In this document: in pieces, positions 1 to 7,811 of the stretch
Layout of the letters: each line of letters begins with the position of its first letter
How positions within the stretch are numbered: the first letter of the stretch is position 1
Assembly (NCBI GenBank): GCA_002293105.1
Contig: DBCP01000065.1
Location: forward strand, 2,477 to 22,637
Origin: Bacteroidetes bacterium UBA955
GTDB taxonomy: Bacteria > Bacteroidota > Bacteroidia > NS11-12g > UBA955
Direction of reading: 5' to 3'
DNA length: 20,161 nucleotides
The notes under the pieces: model-generated
The model's input: only the letters and a program-made list of their open reading frames with translations
The model's database searches: none
Told to the model about the DNA's origin: nothing
Translations under genes and position numbers: made by a program

Positions 1-34
1 TTCCGCCCTCTTTTTTGTTTGTATGTGCTTAGTG

Positions 35-1207
35 TTATTTCGGACAAGTTTGACATTCAATCACTTTGGCATCGAACACTGCTTTCAAAGGAATGTTTCG
101 CTCGGGCATCGTTGGGTCATTACTCACCACCCAAATGGAATAATTGGCATTGCCTTTTTTCAAAACGGTTTCGAAGAAGATGCTCACTTTTGCGGTTTGT
201 CCGGGTGCAATTACCAGTTTCGCTTGGGGGTATTGTGCAGATTTCGCTTGGGGGTATTTGAGAGAAATACAACCGCAATCGCCGGCCAGTTCGTGTATCA
301 CGAGGTCTGATTTTCCTGGGTTGCTCAATACGATCTCCGAAGTGAGTATGTCACCCGCGACCTGTTTGCCGAAATTGATTTCTCCTTTGTCCGTATTCAA
401 TTTTGGTTGCTTGGCCAATTGTTTGGCGTTGAGCTTGGGGAAATACTGTTTGCGGTTGTAATTTATGTACATGGCATTGTAAAGCGCCGCTGGATTGTCA
501 GTGGTGAAGGGCAGTTCAATTGTGGAAAATCCATAGTGTTTGATTTTGCTGCCGTCGATGACCACCGAAAATTTTCCACTTTCATTGGGCTCGAGTGATG
601 TGGGGAAGGCGGTAATTTTCAAATAGGCGGGTATGCTATTCAATTCTAGAGGGGTGAAATTGGCGGTGTACGGCGTTTGGTTGGTTATACGAATGGTTTG
701 CGAATCCATCTGGTTGTCGTAAAGAGGATTGAACGTGATTGACGGTGCGCTGTAACTAAACTGTCCCATATCCGGAATAGGTGCCGCGTTGGGGTCGATC
801 TCGTCCTTCAGAACTTCTCCTTCTATGTCGAGGTGTGCCAAGGGGGCATTGATGGCGTTAGAGTATACAGAAATCGATTTTTTAAATTCTCCGATGCGGT
901 TGGTGGTTTCATAGCGTGCTTCGATAAAACCTTTCCCCCCGGGAGGGATGGAATCGCGGGTCCAGTCGGGGGTAGTACATCCGCAAGAGGTGTGTACTTG
1001 TTGAATGAAGAGTATCTGATTGCCGGTGTTGGTGAAGGGGTATCGGTGCGATGCGAATTTGATGGATTCAGACACCTTTCCAAAGTTGTGTAGGGTGTGA
1101 TCAAAAACGATTTCAGGACCCTTGCCTGTTTTGGTTGGATTTTGCGCAGAAATGAAAGTGGTTTGAACGAAAAGGAGCCCGAAAACGACCGATGTTAAAA
1201 TTCTCAT
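35..1207 (-). CDS. Secreted DUF1573 two-domain protein
   Basis: A 390-residue protein. The start at 1207 is chosen because it gives a clean signal peptide ([15 protein letters not shown]..., likely cut near FISA-Q at residues 19-22); a longer in-frame start at 1249 would add 14 residues before the signal and overlap the likely promoter. Two DUF1573-like immunoglobulin-type domains are visible: residues about 33-135 (HNFGKV, FTNTGN, SCGCT at 74-78, IPPGGKG) and about 275-380 ([21 protein letters not shown] at 310-313, IAPGQTAK). Each carries the CGC signature that follows the conserved valine/serine strand in this family. The middle part (140-260) looks like a further beta-sandwich without CGC. 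The C-terminus ends in CQTCPK. Proteins of this family are common in Bacteroidota and are exported, but their molecular role is not established. The gene stands alone, divergent from rpsL. It carries an 8-residue internal duplication (residues 315-330). Confidence 0.88.
   Translation of the reverse strand: MRILTSVVFGLLFVQTTFISAQNPTKTGKGPEIVFDHTLHNFGKVSESIKFASHRYPFTNTGNQILFIQQVHTSCGCTTPDWTRDSIPPGGKGFIEARYETTNRIGEFKKSISVYSNAINAPLAHLDIEGEVLKDEIDPNAAPIPDMGQFSYSAPSITFNPLYDNQMDSQTIRITNQTPYTANFTPLELNSIPAYLKITAFPTSLEPNESGKFSVVIDGSKIKHYGFSTIELPFTTDNPAALYNAMYINYNRKQYFPKLNAKQLAKQPKLNTDKGEINFGKQVAGDILTSEIVLSNPGKSDLVIHELAGDCGCISLKYPQAKSAQYPQAKLVIAPGQTAKVSIFFETVLKKGNANYSIWVVSNDPTMPERNIPLKAVFDAKVIECQTCPK
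218..265 (-). repeat. 24-bp in-frame tandem duplication
   Basis: Two 24-bp units lie head to tail at 218-241 and 242-265; the first 17 bases (TTTCGCTTGGGGGTATT) are identical and the remaining 7 differ at several positions. In the minus-strand protein this gives SLKYPQAK followed by SAQYPQAK, right after the second CGC motif of the DUF1573 protein. The length is a multiple of three, so the frame is kept. Confidence 0.9.
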
Positions 1208-1234
1208 GATGTATAGATGGTGGCTGTTGAGTAT

Positions 1235-1242
1235 CAAAAGTA
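1235..1242 (-). promoter_or_regulatory. Possible -7 element for DUF1573 gene
   Basis: Read on the minus strand this is TACTTTTG, an exact match to the Bacteroidota -7 consensus TAnnTTTG. It would place transcription start about 20 nt before the ATG at 1207. I find no TTG-type -33 element at the usual 17-23 nt spacing, only a T-rich stretch, so this is a moderate call. Confidence 0.5.
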
Positions 1243-1327
1243 GTACCAAAATGGCAGACGATGAAAAAAAGATGAAAGTTGCACGAGAAGGTGGAATAAC
1301 AGCGTTTTTGGGAAGTGGCGATGGAAT

Positions 1328-1357
1328 TTCGCATCGATTTGGTAAGATAAATGCGAA
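1328..1357. repeat. Short inverted repeat in divergent promoter region
   Basis: TTCGCAT (1328-1334) and ATGCGAA (1351-1357) are perfect inverted copies separated by 16 nt. The centre lies about 53 nt upstream of the rpsL -33 element and about 100 nt upstream of the DUF1573 -7 element. Neither arm is followed by a T run, so this is not a terminator. It could be an operator, or chance. Confidence 0.35.
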
Positions 1358-1394
1358 TCTTTTGAAAACACTGCCATATTTTTTTCATACGGTC

Positions 1395-1425
1395 TTGATT
1401 TTGACAAATGAAAAGCGTAATTTTG
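1395..1425 (+). promoter_or_regulatory. Promoter of the str/S10/spc cluster (rpsL)
   Basis: TTG at 1395-1397, a 20-nt spacer, then TAATTTTG at 1418-1425. This matches the Bacteroidota primary-sigma consensus (TTG, 17-23 nt, TAnnTTTG). A T-rich tract (ATATTTTTTT, 1376-1385) sits just upstream like an UP element. Transcription would start near 1431-1433, leaving a leader of only about 13-15 nt before rpsL. The same layout recurs before infA. Confidence 0.75.
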
Positions 1426-1445
1426 CCGTCCTTTTTGGGAAAAAT

Positions 1446-1826
1446 ATGCCAACTATACAACAGCTAATTAGAAAGGGAAGACAGGAAACTGTTTGGAAGA
1501 GTAAGTCTCCAGCACTCGATTCTTGTCCGCAGCGCAGAGGTGTTTGCACCCGCGTATACACTACCACACCAAAGAAGCCAAATTCGGCTCTTCGTAAGGT
1601 TGCTCGTGTACGTTTGTCGAACGGAAAAGAGGTGAATGCCTACATTCCAGGTGAAGGTCACAACTTGCAGGAACACAGTATCGTTTTGGTACGTGGCGGC
1701 AGGGTGAAGGATTTGCCGGGTGTGCGTTATCACATTGTGCGTGGTGCTTTAGACACTGCAGGTGTAGAAGGACGTAACCAACGCAGAAGTAAGTACGGTA
1801 CGAAGAAACCAAAGGCTAAGAAATAA
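1446..1826 (+). CDS. rpsL: 30S ribosomal protein S12 (uS12)
   Basis: S12 lies at the decoding centre of the 30S subunit and governs accuracy. The 126-residue product begins [12 protein letters not shown], the standard start of the family; the open frame extends upstream to 1206 but that part overlaps the promoter and has no S12 similarity. Conserved loops are intact: [13 protein letters not shown] around residues 39-51 and [13 protein letters not shown] around 84-96. The lysines at 43 and 88 (K42 and K87 in mature E. coli numbering), whose replacement gives streptomycin resistance, are wild type, and D89, the site of beta-methylthiolation in E. coli, is present. It is the first gene of the 32-gene run and directly follows the promoter at 1395-1425, with no Shine-Dalgarno. 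Confidence 0.98.
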   Translation: MPTIQQLIRKGRQETVWKSKSPALDSCPQRRGVCTRVYTTTPKKPNSALRKVARVRLSNGKEVNAYIPGEGHNLQEHSIVLVRGGRVKDLPGVRYHIVRGALDTAGVEGRNQRRSKYGTKKPKAKK

Positions 1827-1841
1827 TAAGAGTAAAAAGTC

Positions 1842-2312
1842 ATGAGAAAATCGCGCGCTAAAAAACGCATATTGTTGCCTGATCCCAAGTTCAACGACGC
1901 CGTTGTAACTCGCTTTGTAAATGGGATGATGTATGATGGCAAAAAATCTTTGGCATTCAACATCTTCTATTCAGCTTTGGATATCGTAGAAGCCAAGGTT
2001 ACAGAAGAGCCAGGAATTGAAACTTTCCGTAAAGCCTTGAACAACGTAATGCCAACTGTAGAAGTGAAGGCACGTCGTGTTGGGGGTTCTACTTTCCAAA
2101 TCCCCACAGAAGTTCAACCCCGCCGTCGTATGGCCGTTGGAATGAAGTGGATGATTGGTTATGCTCGCAAACGCAACGAAAAATCAATGGCTGAGAAATT
2201 GGCTGGTGAAATTTTGGCCGCTGCGCGTAACGAAGGTTCGGCTGTGAAGAAAAAAGAGGATACCCATAAAATGGCAGAAGCCAACAAGGCATTTGCACAC
2301 TTTAGAGTTTAA
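1842..2312 (+). CDS. rpsG: 30S ribosomal protein S7 (uS7)
   Basis: S7 nucleates assembly of the 30S head by binding the 3' major domain of 16S rRNA and lines the E-site mRNA exit. The 156-residue product has the family start ([17 protein letters not shown]) and the conserved stretch [20 protein letters not shown] near residues 70-89, followed by the beta-hairpin region; it ends FAHFRV. Length is typical of the short, 156-residue bacterial form. It follows rpsL by 15 nt and precedes fusA by 18 nt, the classic str order. In E. coli S7 represses its own operon by binding the rpsL-rpsG spacer; the 15-nt spacer here is too small for such a structure. Confidence 0.98.
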   Translation: MRKSRAKKRILLPDPKFNDAVVTRFVNGMMYDGKKSLAFNIFYSALDIVEAKVTEEPGIETFRKALNNVMPTVEVKARRVGGSTFQIPTEVQPRRRMAVGMKWMIGYARKRNEKSMAEKLAGEILAAARNEGSAVKKKEDTHKMAEANKAFAHFRV

Positions 2313-2330
2313 TAAAAGAGAAATACAAGC

Positions 2331-4433
2331 ATGTCACGCGATTTATCGTTAACAAGAAATATAGGTATTGCCGCTCACATTGATGCCGGTAAGACTACCA
2401 CAACAGAGCGCATTTTGTTTTACGCCGGTGTGAATCACAAAATTGGTGAGGTACACGATGGTGCAGCTACCATGGATTGGATGGCTCAGGAGCAAGAGCG
2501 TGGTATTACCATTACTTCTGCTGCTACCACTGTATTCTGGAAATATTTGGATAAGAATTACCATATCAACATTATCGATACTCCTGGTCACGTTGATTTT
2601 ACTGTTGAGGTGAACCGCTCATTGCGTGTATTGGATGGTTTGGTATTCTTGTTTAGTTCTGTAGATGGTGTAGAGCCTCAGTCAGAGACCAACTGGCGTT
2701 TGGCCAACAATTACAACGTAGCGCGTATTGGCTTTGTGAACAAGATGGACCGTGCAGGTGCTGATTTCTTGAACGTAGTAACACAAGTAAAAACCATGTT
2801 GGGTAGCAACGCAATTCCTTTGCAGTTGCCCATCGGTGCTGAAGATAATTTCAAAGGTGTAGTTGATTTGATCAACTTCCGCGGTATGATCTGGAATGAA
2901 AAAGACCAGGGAATGACCTATGAAACCATCGATATCCCAGAGGATATGTTGGAAGAAGCAACCATGTGGAGAGAGCAGTTGTTGGAAGCCGTATCTGAAT
3001 ACGACGATACTTTGATGGAGAAATTCTTCGAAGATCCAACTTCAATCACAGAAAGAGAAATTTTGAATGCTTTGCGTCCTGCCGTTATCGACATGAAAAT
3101 TGTTCCGATGATGTGTGGATCTGCGTTTAAGAATAAGGGAGTACAAACCATGTTGGATATGGTGATGGAATTGATGCCATCTCCTATTGATAAAGGTGGT
3201 GCAATTGGAACGAATCCTGACACAGGTGCTGAATTGATCCGCAAGCCTGATTACAAAGAACCTTTTGCGGCGTTGGCATTTAAGATCGCAACCGATCCTT
3301 TCGTTGGTCGTTTGTGTTTCTTGCGTGCATATTCAGGCAAATTGGATGCAGGCTCATACGTATTAAACATGCGTACTGGTAACAAGGAGCGTATTTCGCG
3401 TATCTTCCAAATGCATGCGAACAAACAGAATCCTATCGAATACTTAGGAGCGGGTGACATTGGAGCGGCGGTAGGTTTTAAAGATATCAAAACAGGAGAT
3501 ACCTTGGTAGCTGAGGGACATCCGATTGTATTAGAATCTATGGTATTCCCAGAACCAGTAATTGGTTTGGCAATCGAGCCTAAGACTCAGGCAGATTCTG
3601 ATAAGTTGGGTAACGCTTTGGCTAAATTGGCTGAGGAAGATCCTACCTTCCGTGTGAACACCGACACTGATACTGGTCAGACCATCATTAGTGGTATGGG
3701 TGAGTTACACTTGGAGATCATTTTGGATCGTTTGAAGCGTGAATTCAAGGTTGATTGCAACCAAGGTGCGCCTCAAGTAACATATAAAGAAGCAATTACC
3801 GCCGATTACACTCACCGTGAGACTTACAAGAAGCAAACGGGTGGTCGTGGTAAATTCGCGGATATTCAATTCACCTTGGGTCCAGCCGACGAATCGTTCG
3901 TGGGTGAAGGCTTACAGTGGGTGAATGATGTAGTGGGTGGTTCTATTCCACGTGAATTCATTCCCTCAGTGGAAAAAGGGTTCAAAGCAGCCATGGCAAA
4001 TGGTGTATTGGCAGGTTATGCCATTGACCGCATGAAGGTTCGCTTGTTTGACGGTAGTTTCCACGCAGTGGATTCAGATTCATTGTCTTTTGAAGTTGCT
4101 GCTCGCAGTGGTTTCCGTGAAGCTGCCCGTCGTTGTAACCCCGTGTTGCTAGAGCCAATCATGAAGTTGGAAGTAGTTACGCCTCACGAAAACAGTGGAG
4201 ATGTAATGGGTGATTTGAACCGTCGTCGTGGTCAACTGGAAGGTATCGACGAGCGCGCCGGTGCCCAGATTGTTAAAGCAAAAGTGCCATTGAGTGAAAT
4301 GTTTGGATATGTGACAACATTGAGAACTATTACTTCTGGCCGTGCAACGTCAACCATGGAGTTTAGTCATTTTGCTGAAACTCCAAAGAACATTGCAGAT
4401 GAAGTATTGAAAAAAGCTAACGCTACGAGTTAA
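2331..4433 (+). CDS. fusA: Translation elongation factor G
   Basis: EF-G is the cytosolic GTPase that drives translocation of tRNA and mRNA and, with RRF, ribosome recycling. The 700-residue product carries all G-domain motifs: AHIDAGKT (G1, residues 15-22), RGIT (G2, 57-60), DTPGH with the catalytic His (G3, 83-87), NKMD (G4, 137-140) and GSAFKNKG (G5). Domains II-V follow, including [10 protein letters not shown] (domain III) and the domain IV stretch [12 protein letters not shown]. The intact GTPase motifs and str-operon position mark it as the housekeeping EF-G rather than the divergent, GTPase-independent EF-G2 described in Bacteroides. It lies between rpsG and rpsJ; tuf, which follows fusA in many bacteria, is missing here. 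Confidence 0.98.
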   Translation: MSRDLSLTRNIGIAAHIDAGKTTTTERILFYAGVNHKIGEVHDGAATMDWMAQEQERGITITSAATTVFWKYLDKNYHINIIDTPGHVDFTVEVNRSLRVLDGLVFLFSSVDGVEPQSETNWRLANNYNVARIGFVNKMDRAGADFLNVVTQVKTMLGSNAIPLQLPIGAEDNFKGVVDLINFRGMIWNEKDQGMTYETIDIPEDMLEEATMWREQLLEAVSEYDDTLMEKFFEDPTSITEREILNALRPAVIDMKIVPMMCGSAFKNKGVQTMLDMVMELMPSPIDKGGAIGTNPDTGAELIRKPDYKEPFAALAFKIATDPFVGRLCFLRAYSGKLDAGSYVLNMRTGNKERISRIFQMHANKQNPIEYLGAGDIGAAVGFKDIKTGDTLVAEGHPIVLESMVFPEPVIGLAIEPKTQADSDKLGNALAKLAEEDPTFRVNTDTDTGQTIISGMGELHLEIILDRLKREFKVDCNQGAPQVTYKEAITADYTHRETYKKQTGGRGKFADIQFTLGPADESFVGEGLQWVNDVVGGSIPREFIPSVEKGFKAAMANGVLAGYAIDRMKVRLFDGSFHAVDSDSLSFEVAARSGFREAARRCNPVLLEPIMKLEVVTPHENSGDVMGDLNRRRGQLEGIDERAGAQIVKAKVPLSEMFGYVTTLRTITSGRATSTMEFSHFAETPKNIADEVLKKANATS

Positions 4434-4444
4434 TAAATTACAAA

Positions 4445-4753
4445 ATGGTAAGTCAAAAAATCAGAATCAAGCTCAAGTCTTTCGACCACAACCTTATCGA
4501 CAAATCCGCCGAGAAGATTGTGAAGGCCGTAAAGACCACTGGGGTCGTGGTGAGTGGGCCAGTGCCGCTACCAACACGTAAAAGAATCTTTACAGTGTTG
4601 CGTTCACCTCACGTTAACAAAAAAGCTAGGGAGCAGTTCCAATACTGCACATACCAACGCTTGATCGACATTTTCAACGGATCTACAAAGACTGTTGATG
4701 CGTTGATGAAGATTGAATTGCCTAGTGGTGTTGAAGTAGAAATCAAATTGTAA
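4445..4753 (+). CDS. rpsJ: 30S ribosomal protein S10 (uS10)
   Basis: S10 is a 30S head protein that in many bacteria also acts as NusE in transcription antitermination. The 102-residue product starts [19 protein letters not shown] and contains the family stretch [20 protein letters not shown] (residues about 38-57), the extended loop that reaches into the 30S head. Length and sequence are typical. It begins the S10 section but is only 11 nt behind fusA with no promoter-like sequence or leader between them, so it is evidently transcribed with the str genes. Confidence 0.98.
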   Translation: MVSQKIRIKLKSFDHNLIDKSAEKIVKAVKTTGVVVSGPVPLPTRKRIFTVLRSPHVNKKAREQFQYCTYQRLIDIFNGSTKTVDALMKIELPSGVEVEIKL

Positions 4754-4758
4754 GGAGG
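4752..4758 (+). promoter_or_regulatory. Shine-Dalgarno of rplC
   Basis: AAGGAGG, a full match to the anti-Shine-Dalgarno, 9 nt before the rplC ATG. It overlaps the rpsJ stop codon. Such motifs are unusual in Bacteroidota. Confidence 0.7.
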
Positions 4759-4767
4759 GTAGCAGTT

Positions 4768-5385
4768 ATGAATGGAATAATTGGCAAAAAATTGGGTATG
4801 ACCAGCATCTTTAGTGCAGATGGTAAGCGTTTGGCTTGCACTGTGGTTGAGGCAGGTCCATGTGTTGTAACGCAAGTTAAGACCCAAGATACAGATGGTT
4901 ACCAAGCAGTTCAGTTGGCTTGGGGCGATAAAAAAGATAAGCATACTTCTTCAGCCATGAAGGGTCACTTCGCGAAGTCTAAGTCAACACCCAAGCGTGT
5001 TGTTATGGAATTCCGTGATATTGATTCTTTGCCCGAGTTGGGTTCAGTGGTTGATGTTAACTTGTTCGAAACTGGCGAGTACGTGAGTGTCGTGGGCAAG
5101 GCTAAAGGTAAAGGTTTTCAGGGTGTTGTTAAACGTCACGGCTTTGCCGGTGTAGGTGAAGCTACACACGGTCAGCACAACCGTTTGAGGGCGCCAGGTT
5201 CTATCGGAGCTTGTTCATTCCCTGGTCGTGTATTCAAAGGAATGCGCATGGCAGGACGTACAGGTGGTAACCGCGTGAAAATCCAGAACTTAGAAGTATT
5301 GAAAATAGATGGAGATAGAAACCTGATCGTTATCAAAGGTGCGATCCCAGGTTACAATGGTTCAACCGTAATAATTGAGCGTTAA
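4768..5385 (+). CDS. rplC: 50S ribosomal protein L3 (uL3)
   Basis: L3 is one of the first proteins to bind 23S rRNA and its central loop approaches the peptidyl transferase centre. The 205-residue product begins [15 protein letters not shown] and has the conserved central extension ([14 protein letters not shown], then RAPGSIG and [16 protein letters not shown], residues about 112-170). In E. coli the SIGQNQTPG stretch holds a glutamine methylated by PrmB; here it reads SIGACSFPG, so that modification cannot occur. The start is supported by a strong Shine-Dalgarno 9 nt upstream. The stop is followed after 2 nt by rplD, so the two genes are probably translationally coupled. Confidence 0.98.
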   Translation: MNGIIGKKLGMTSIFSADGKRLACTVVEAGPCVVTQVKTQDTDGYQAVQLAWGDKKDKHTSSAMKGHFAKSKSTPKRVVMEFRDIDSLPELGSVVDVNLFETGEYVSVVGKAKGKGFQGVVKRHGFAGVGEATHGQHNRLRAPGSIGACSFPGRVFKGMRMAGRTGGNRVKIQNLEVLKIDGDRNLIVIKGAIPGYNGSTVIIER

Positions 5386-5387
5386 TC

Positions 5388-6014
5388 ATGGAAATTAAAG
5401 TATTAAACAAGCAAGGTTCTGAGACTGGAAGAACAATAACTCTTTCTGAGTCTGTATTCGGTATCAGTCCCAACGACCATGCCATATACTTGGATGTGAA
5501 GCAATTTTTGGCCAATCAGCGTCAAGGAACTCACAAAACCAAAGAGAGAAAAGAAATTCACCGTTCCACTAGGAAAGTTATCCGTCAAAAGGGAACAGGT
5601 GGAGCACGTCACGGTTCATTGAAAGCTGGTATTTATGTAGGTGGTGCCCGTATCCACGGTCCCCGTCCGCGTGATTACTCATTCAAGTTGAACAAAAAAT
5701 TGAAGCAGTTGGCACGTTTGAGTGCTTTGTCTTACAAGGCGAAGAACAACAATATCGTTGTTATCGAGGATTTCGATATGGCAACACCAAAGACTTCAGA
5801 GTTTGCAAATATGTTGAAGGCCTTGAAGGTAACCGGACGTACATTGTTCGTTACGCCAGAGGTTCAGAAGAACATCGTATTGAGTGGACGTAACATCGAG
5901 GGGAACACAGTAATGCGTGCCGGCGATTTGAACACCTACGAAGTGATGAAGGCCGCGCAACTGATTATTACAGAAAATTCAATCGCCAAGATTCAGGAGG
6001 TAAATACAAAATGA
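5388..6014 (+). CDS. rplD: 50S ribosomal protein L4 (uL4)
   Basis: L4 helps start 50S assembly and its long loop forms part of the exit-tunnel constriction. The 208-residue product shows that loop at residues about 62-97 (RKVIRQKGTGGARHGS..., then GPRPRDYSFKLNKK). The globular part before and after it is complete, ending near IITENSIAKIQEV. In E. coli L4 represses the S10 operon through the rpsJ leader; no such leader exists here. The start is 2 nt after rplC; the stop TGA overlaps the rplW start by 4 nt (ATGA), and the final codons encode the Shine-Dalgarno used by rplW. Confidence 0.98.
   Translation: MEIKVLNKQGSETGRTITLSESVFGISPNDHAIYLDVKQFLANQRQGTHKTKERKEIHRSTRKVIRQKGTGGARHGSLKAGIYVGGARIHGPRPRDYSFKLNKKLKQLARLSALSYKAKNNNIVVIEDFDMATPKTSEFANMLKALKVTGRTLFVTPEVQKNIVLSGRNIEGNTVMRAGDLNTYEVMKAAQLIITENSIAKIQEVNTK
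5995..6000 (+). promoter_or_regulatory. Shine-Dalgarno of rplW
   Basis: AGGAGG, 10 nt before the rplW ATG, lying inside the last codons of rplD (Gln-Glu-Val). It supports the ATGA-overlap start of rplW and suggests translational coupling with rplD. Confidence 0.65.
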
Positions 6015-6295
6015 TACTCAAGAAGCCGTTGATTACCGAGAAGATGACCGCTATCATGGATAAGCGTGGTCAGTATGGATTCGTTGTTGACCCTAAGTCA
6101 ACCAAAGACGAAATCAAAGCTGCCATCGAAGAATTCTATGCAGTGGAAGTGGCATCGGTAAACACCATGATCCAGCGGGGGAAATCGCGTCGTAACAGAC
6201 GCACAGGCCAAATCTCCGGTTATACTGCTAAGTATAAGAAGGCCATTGTGACATTAAAAGAAGGGTTTAACATAGACTTTTACGAAAACATCTAA
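6011..6295 (+). CDS. rplW: 50S ribosomal protein L23 (uL23)
   Basis: L23 sits at the mouth of the peptide exit tunnel and is the docking site for trigger factor, SRP and the Sec translocon. The 94-residue product begins [13 protein letters not shown], the family signature, with the basic loop [12 protein letters not shown] (residues about 56-67) inserted between beta strands. Length is typical. The ATG overlaps the rplD stop in an ATGA arrangement, and the gene ends 2 nt before rplB. Confidence 0.97.
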   Translation: MILKKPLITEKMTAIMDKRGQYGFVVDPKSTKDEIKAAIEEFYAVEVASVNTMIQRGKSRRNRRTGQISGYTAKYKKAIVTLKEGFNIDFYENI

Positions 6296-6297
6296 TC

Positions 6298-7131
6298 ATG
6301 GCAGTACGTCGTTTAAATCCCACCACGCCTGGTCAACGCTTTAGAGTTGCCAATGCGTTTGCAGAAATTACCGCAAGCAAACCCGAAAAGAGTTTGTTGG
6401 TATCCTTGAGCAAATCTGGTGGTCGAAACAATCAAGGTAAAATCACGTCTCGCTACATTGGTGGCGGACACAAACGTCGCTATCGCATCGTTGACTTCAA
6501 GCGTAACAACCATGGAGTTTCTGGTGAGGTATTGACAGTGGAATACGATCCTAACCGCAGTGCATTCATTGCATTGATTCAGTTTGGTGAAGAGAAGCGC
6601 TATATCATTGCCCCTGCAGGTTTGAAAGTAGGACAAAAGGTTGAGCAAGGTCCTGGTGTTGCACCGGAGATTGGAAATGCTTTGCCATTGGCTGAAATCC
6701 CATTGGGAACATTGGTTCACAACATCGAAATGAATCCTGGTCAAGGTGCCAAGATTTGTCGTAGCGCAGGTTCTTATGCTCAGCTGATGGCGCGTGAAGG
6801 CAAGTATGCTGCGATTAAATTGCCTTCAGGCGAAAGTCGTTTGATTTTGGCTGCGTGTTTGGCTACCATCGGAAGCGTTGGAAACCAAGAGCATAGCCAA
6901 GAGCGCAAGGGTAAAGCCGGTCGTAGTCGTTGGATGGGTGTCCGTCCTCGTGTACGTCCATCAGCGATGAACCCTGTGGATCACCCGATGGGTGGTGGTG
7001 AAGGCCGTAACAAAGGTGGTCAGCCTCGTTCTAGAAACCTTATTTATTCGCAAGGTCAAAAGACCCGTGCGCCTAAAAAGGCTAGCAGCAGCATGATCAT
7101 TGAGAAGAGAAAATCAAAACGTAACAAGTAA
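6298..7131 (+). CDS. rplB: 50S ribosomal protein L2 (uL2)
   Basis: L2 is needed for subunit joining and lies near the peptidyl transferase centre. The 277-residue product has the OB-fold section with [20 protein letters not shown] (residues 40-59) and the C-terminal signature [13 protein letters not shown] (225-237). His229, the residue implicated in peptidyl transfer in E. coli, is present; the second His of the E. coli HPHGGG motif is Met, as I recall being usual in Bacteroidota. The C-terminus is very basic (KRKSKRNK). The gene starts 2 nt after rplW. Confidence 0.98.
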   Translation: MAVRRLNPTTPGQRFRVANAFAEITASKPEKSLLVSLSKSGGRNNQGKITSRYIGGGHKRRYRIVDFKRNNHGVSGEVLTVEYDPNRSAFIALIQFGEEKRYIIAPAGLKVGQKVEQGPGVAPEIGNALPLAEIPLGTLVHNIEMNPGQGAKICRSAGSYAQLMAREGKYAAIKLPSGESRLILAACLATIGSVGNQEHSQERKGKAGRSRWMGVRPRVRPSAMNPVDHPMGGGEGRNKGGQPRSRNLIYSQGQKTRAPKKASSSMIIEKRKSKRNK

Positions 7132-7146
7132 TAGATAAGCGAAATC

Positions 7147-7404
7147 ATGGCAAGATCCATTAAAAAAGGTCCATTTGTAGACGTTAAGTTGTCTAAGAAG
7201 GTAGTAGTACTGAACGAGAGCAACAAGAAGACTGTCGTTAAGACCTGGTCAAGAAGAAGCTTGATTATCCCAGATTTTGTGGGACATACGTTTGCTGTAC
7301 ACAACGGTAACAAGTTTATCCCCGTTTACGTTACAGAGAACATGGTAGGACATAAGTTGGGCGAATTTGCACCAACGAGAACATACAAAGGTCACGGTAA
7401 ATAA
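7147..7404 (+). CDS. rpsS: 30S ribosomal protein S19 (uS19)
   Basis: S19 forms a complex with S13 in the 30S head and contacts the A-site tRNA and the B1a bridge. The 85-residue product starts [12 protein letters not shown] and contains [20 protein letters not shown] (residues about 35-54) and [16 protein letters not shown] near the end. It is slightly shorter than the 92-residue E. coli protein, the difference being in the C-terminal tail. Spacing is 15 nt after rplB and 11 nt before rplV. Confidence 0.98.
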   Translation: MARSIKKGPFVDVKLSKKVVVLNESNKKTVVKTWSRRSLIIPDFVGHTFAVHNGNKFIPVYVTENMVGHKLGEFAPTRTYKGHGK

Positions 7405-7415
7405 TCATTGAAGGC

Positions 7416-7790
7416 ATGGAAGCAAAAGCAATTTTAAGAAACTGTCCATTATCACCTCGCAAGATGCGTTTGGTAGCGGATGTGGTACGCGGTGAGCGTG
7501 TAGAGCGCGCATTAAACATCCTTCAGTGGAATCAAAAGCCCACGTACGCCATTTACTTGTCGAAGTTGATCAAAAGCGCAATCGCCAACTGGGGTCAAGC
7601 CAATACAGGTGAGCGTATCGAGGACAGCGAGTTGTACGTAAAAACCATAATGGTTGACGGTGGCATCGTGATGAAACGTTTGAGAACGGCTCCACAGGGT
7701 CGTGGATATCGTCAGCGTAAGCGTACGAACCACGTGACGATTGTGATCGACAGTTTGAAGAACAAGGAAGTTAATACAACCAACGAATAA
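7416..7790 (+). CDS. rplV: 50S ribosomal protein L22 (uL22)
   Basis: L22 lines the exit tunnel opposite L4 and binds all 23S rRNA domains. The 124-residue product begins MEAKAILRNCPLSPRKMRLV, and its long beta-hairpin that reaches the tunnel constriction is visible at residues about 83-103 (MKRLRTAPQGRGYRQRKR). No deletion is seen in the hairpin, where macrolide-resistance changes occur in other bacteria. The last 10 residues are a short polar tail. Lies between rpsS and rpsC. Confidence 0.97.
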   Translation: MEAKAILRNCPLSPRKMRLVADVVRGERVERALNILQWNQKPTYAIYLSKLIKSAIANWGQANTGERIEDSELYVKTIMVDGGIVMKRLRTAPQGRGYRQRKRTNHVTIVIDSLKNKEVNTTNE

Positions 7791-7811
7791 TTAAGGATAG
7801 TAGAACAAAAC

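Noticed and set aside
1..34. T run after CCGCCC at the window start as a terminator tail
   Set aside because: The left arm of any hairpin would lie outside the window, so it cannot be judged.
1399..1403. TTTTG at 1399-1403 as the -33 element of rpsL
   Set aside because: It would leave only 14 nt to the -7 element, shorter than the usual 17-23; the TTG at 1395-1397 gives 20.
1206..1445. In-frame upstream extension of rpsL (80 extra residues)
   Set aside because: It overlaps the promoter, has no S12 similarity, and the standard S12 start MPTIQQL lies at 1446.
7791..7811. AAGGA upstream of rpsC as a Shine-Dalgarno
   Set aside because: It is 14 nt from the ATG, beyond useful spacing, and shorter than the motifs at rplC and rplR.
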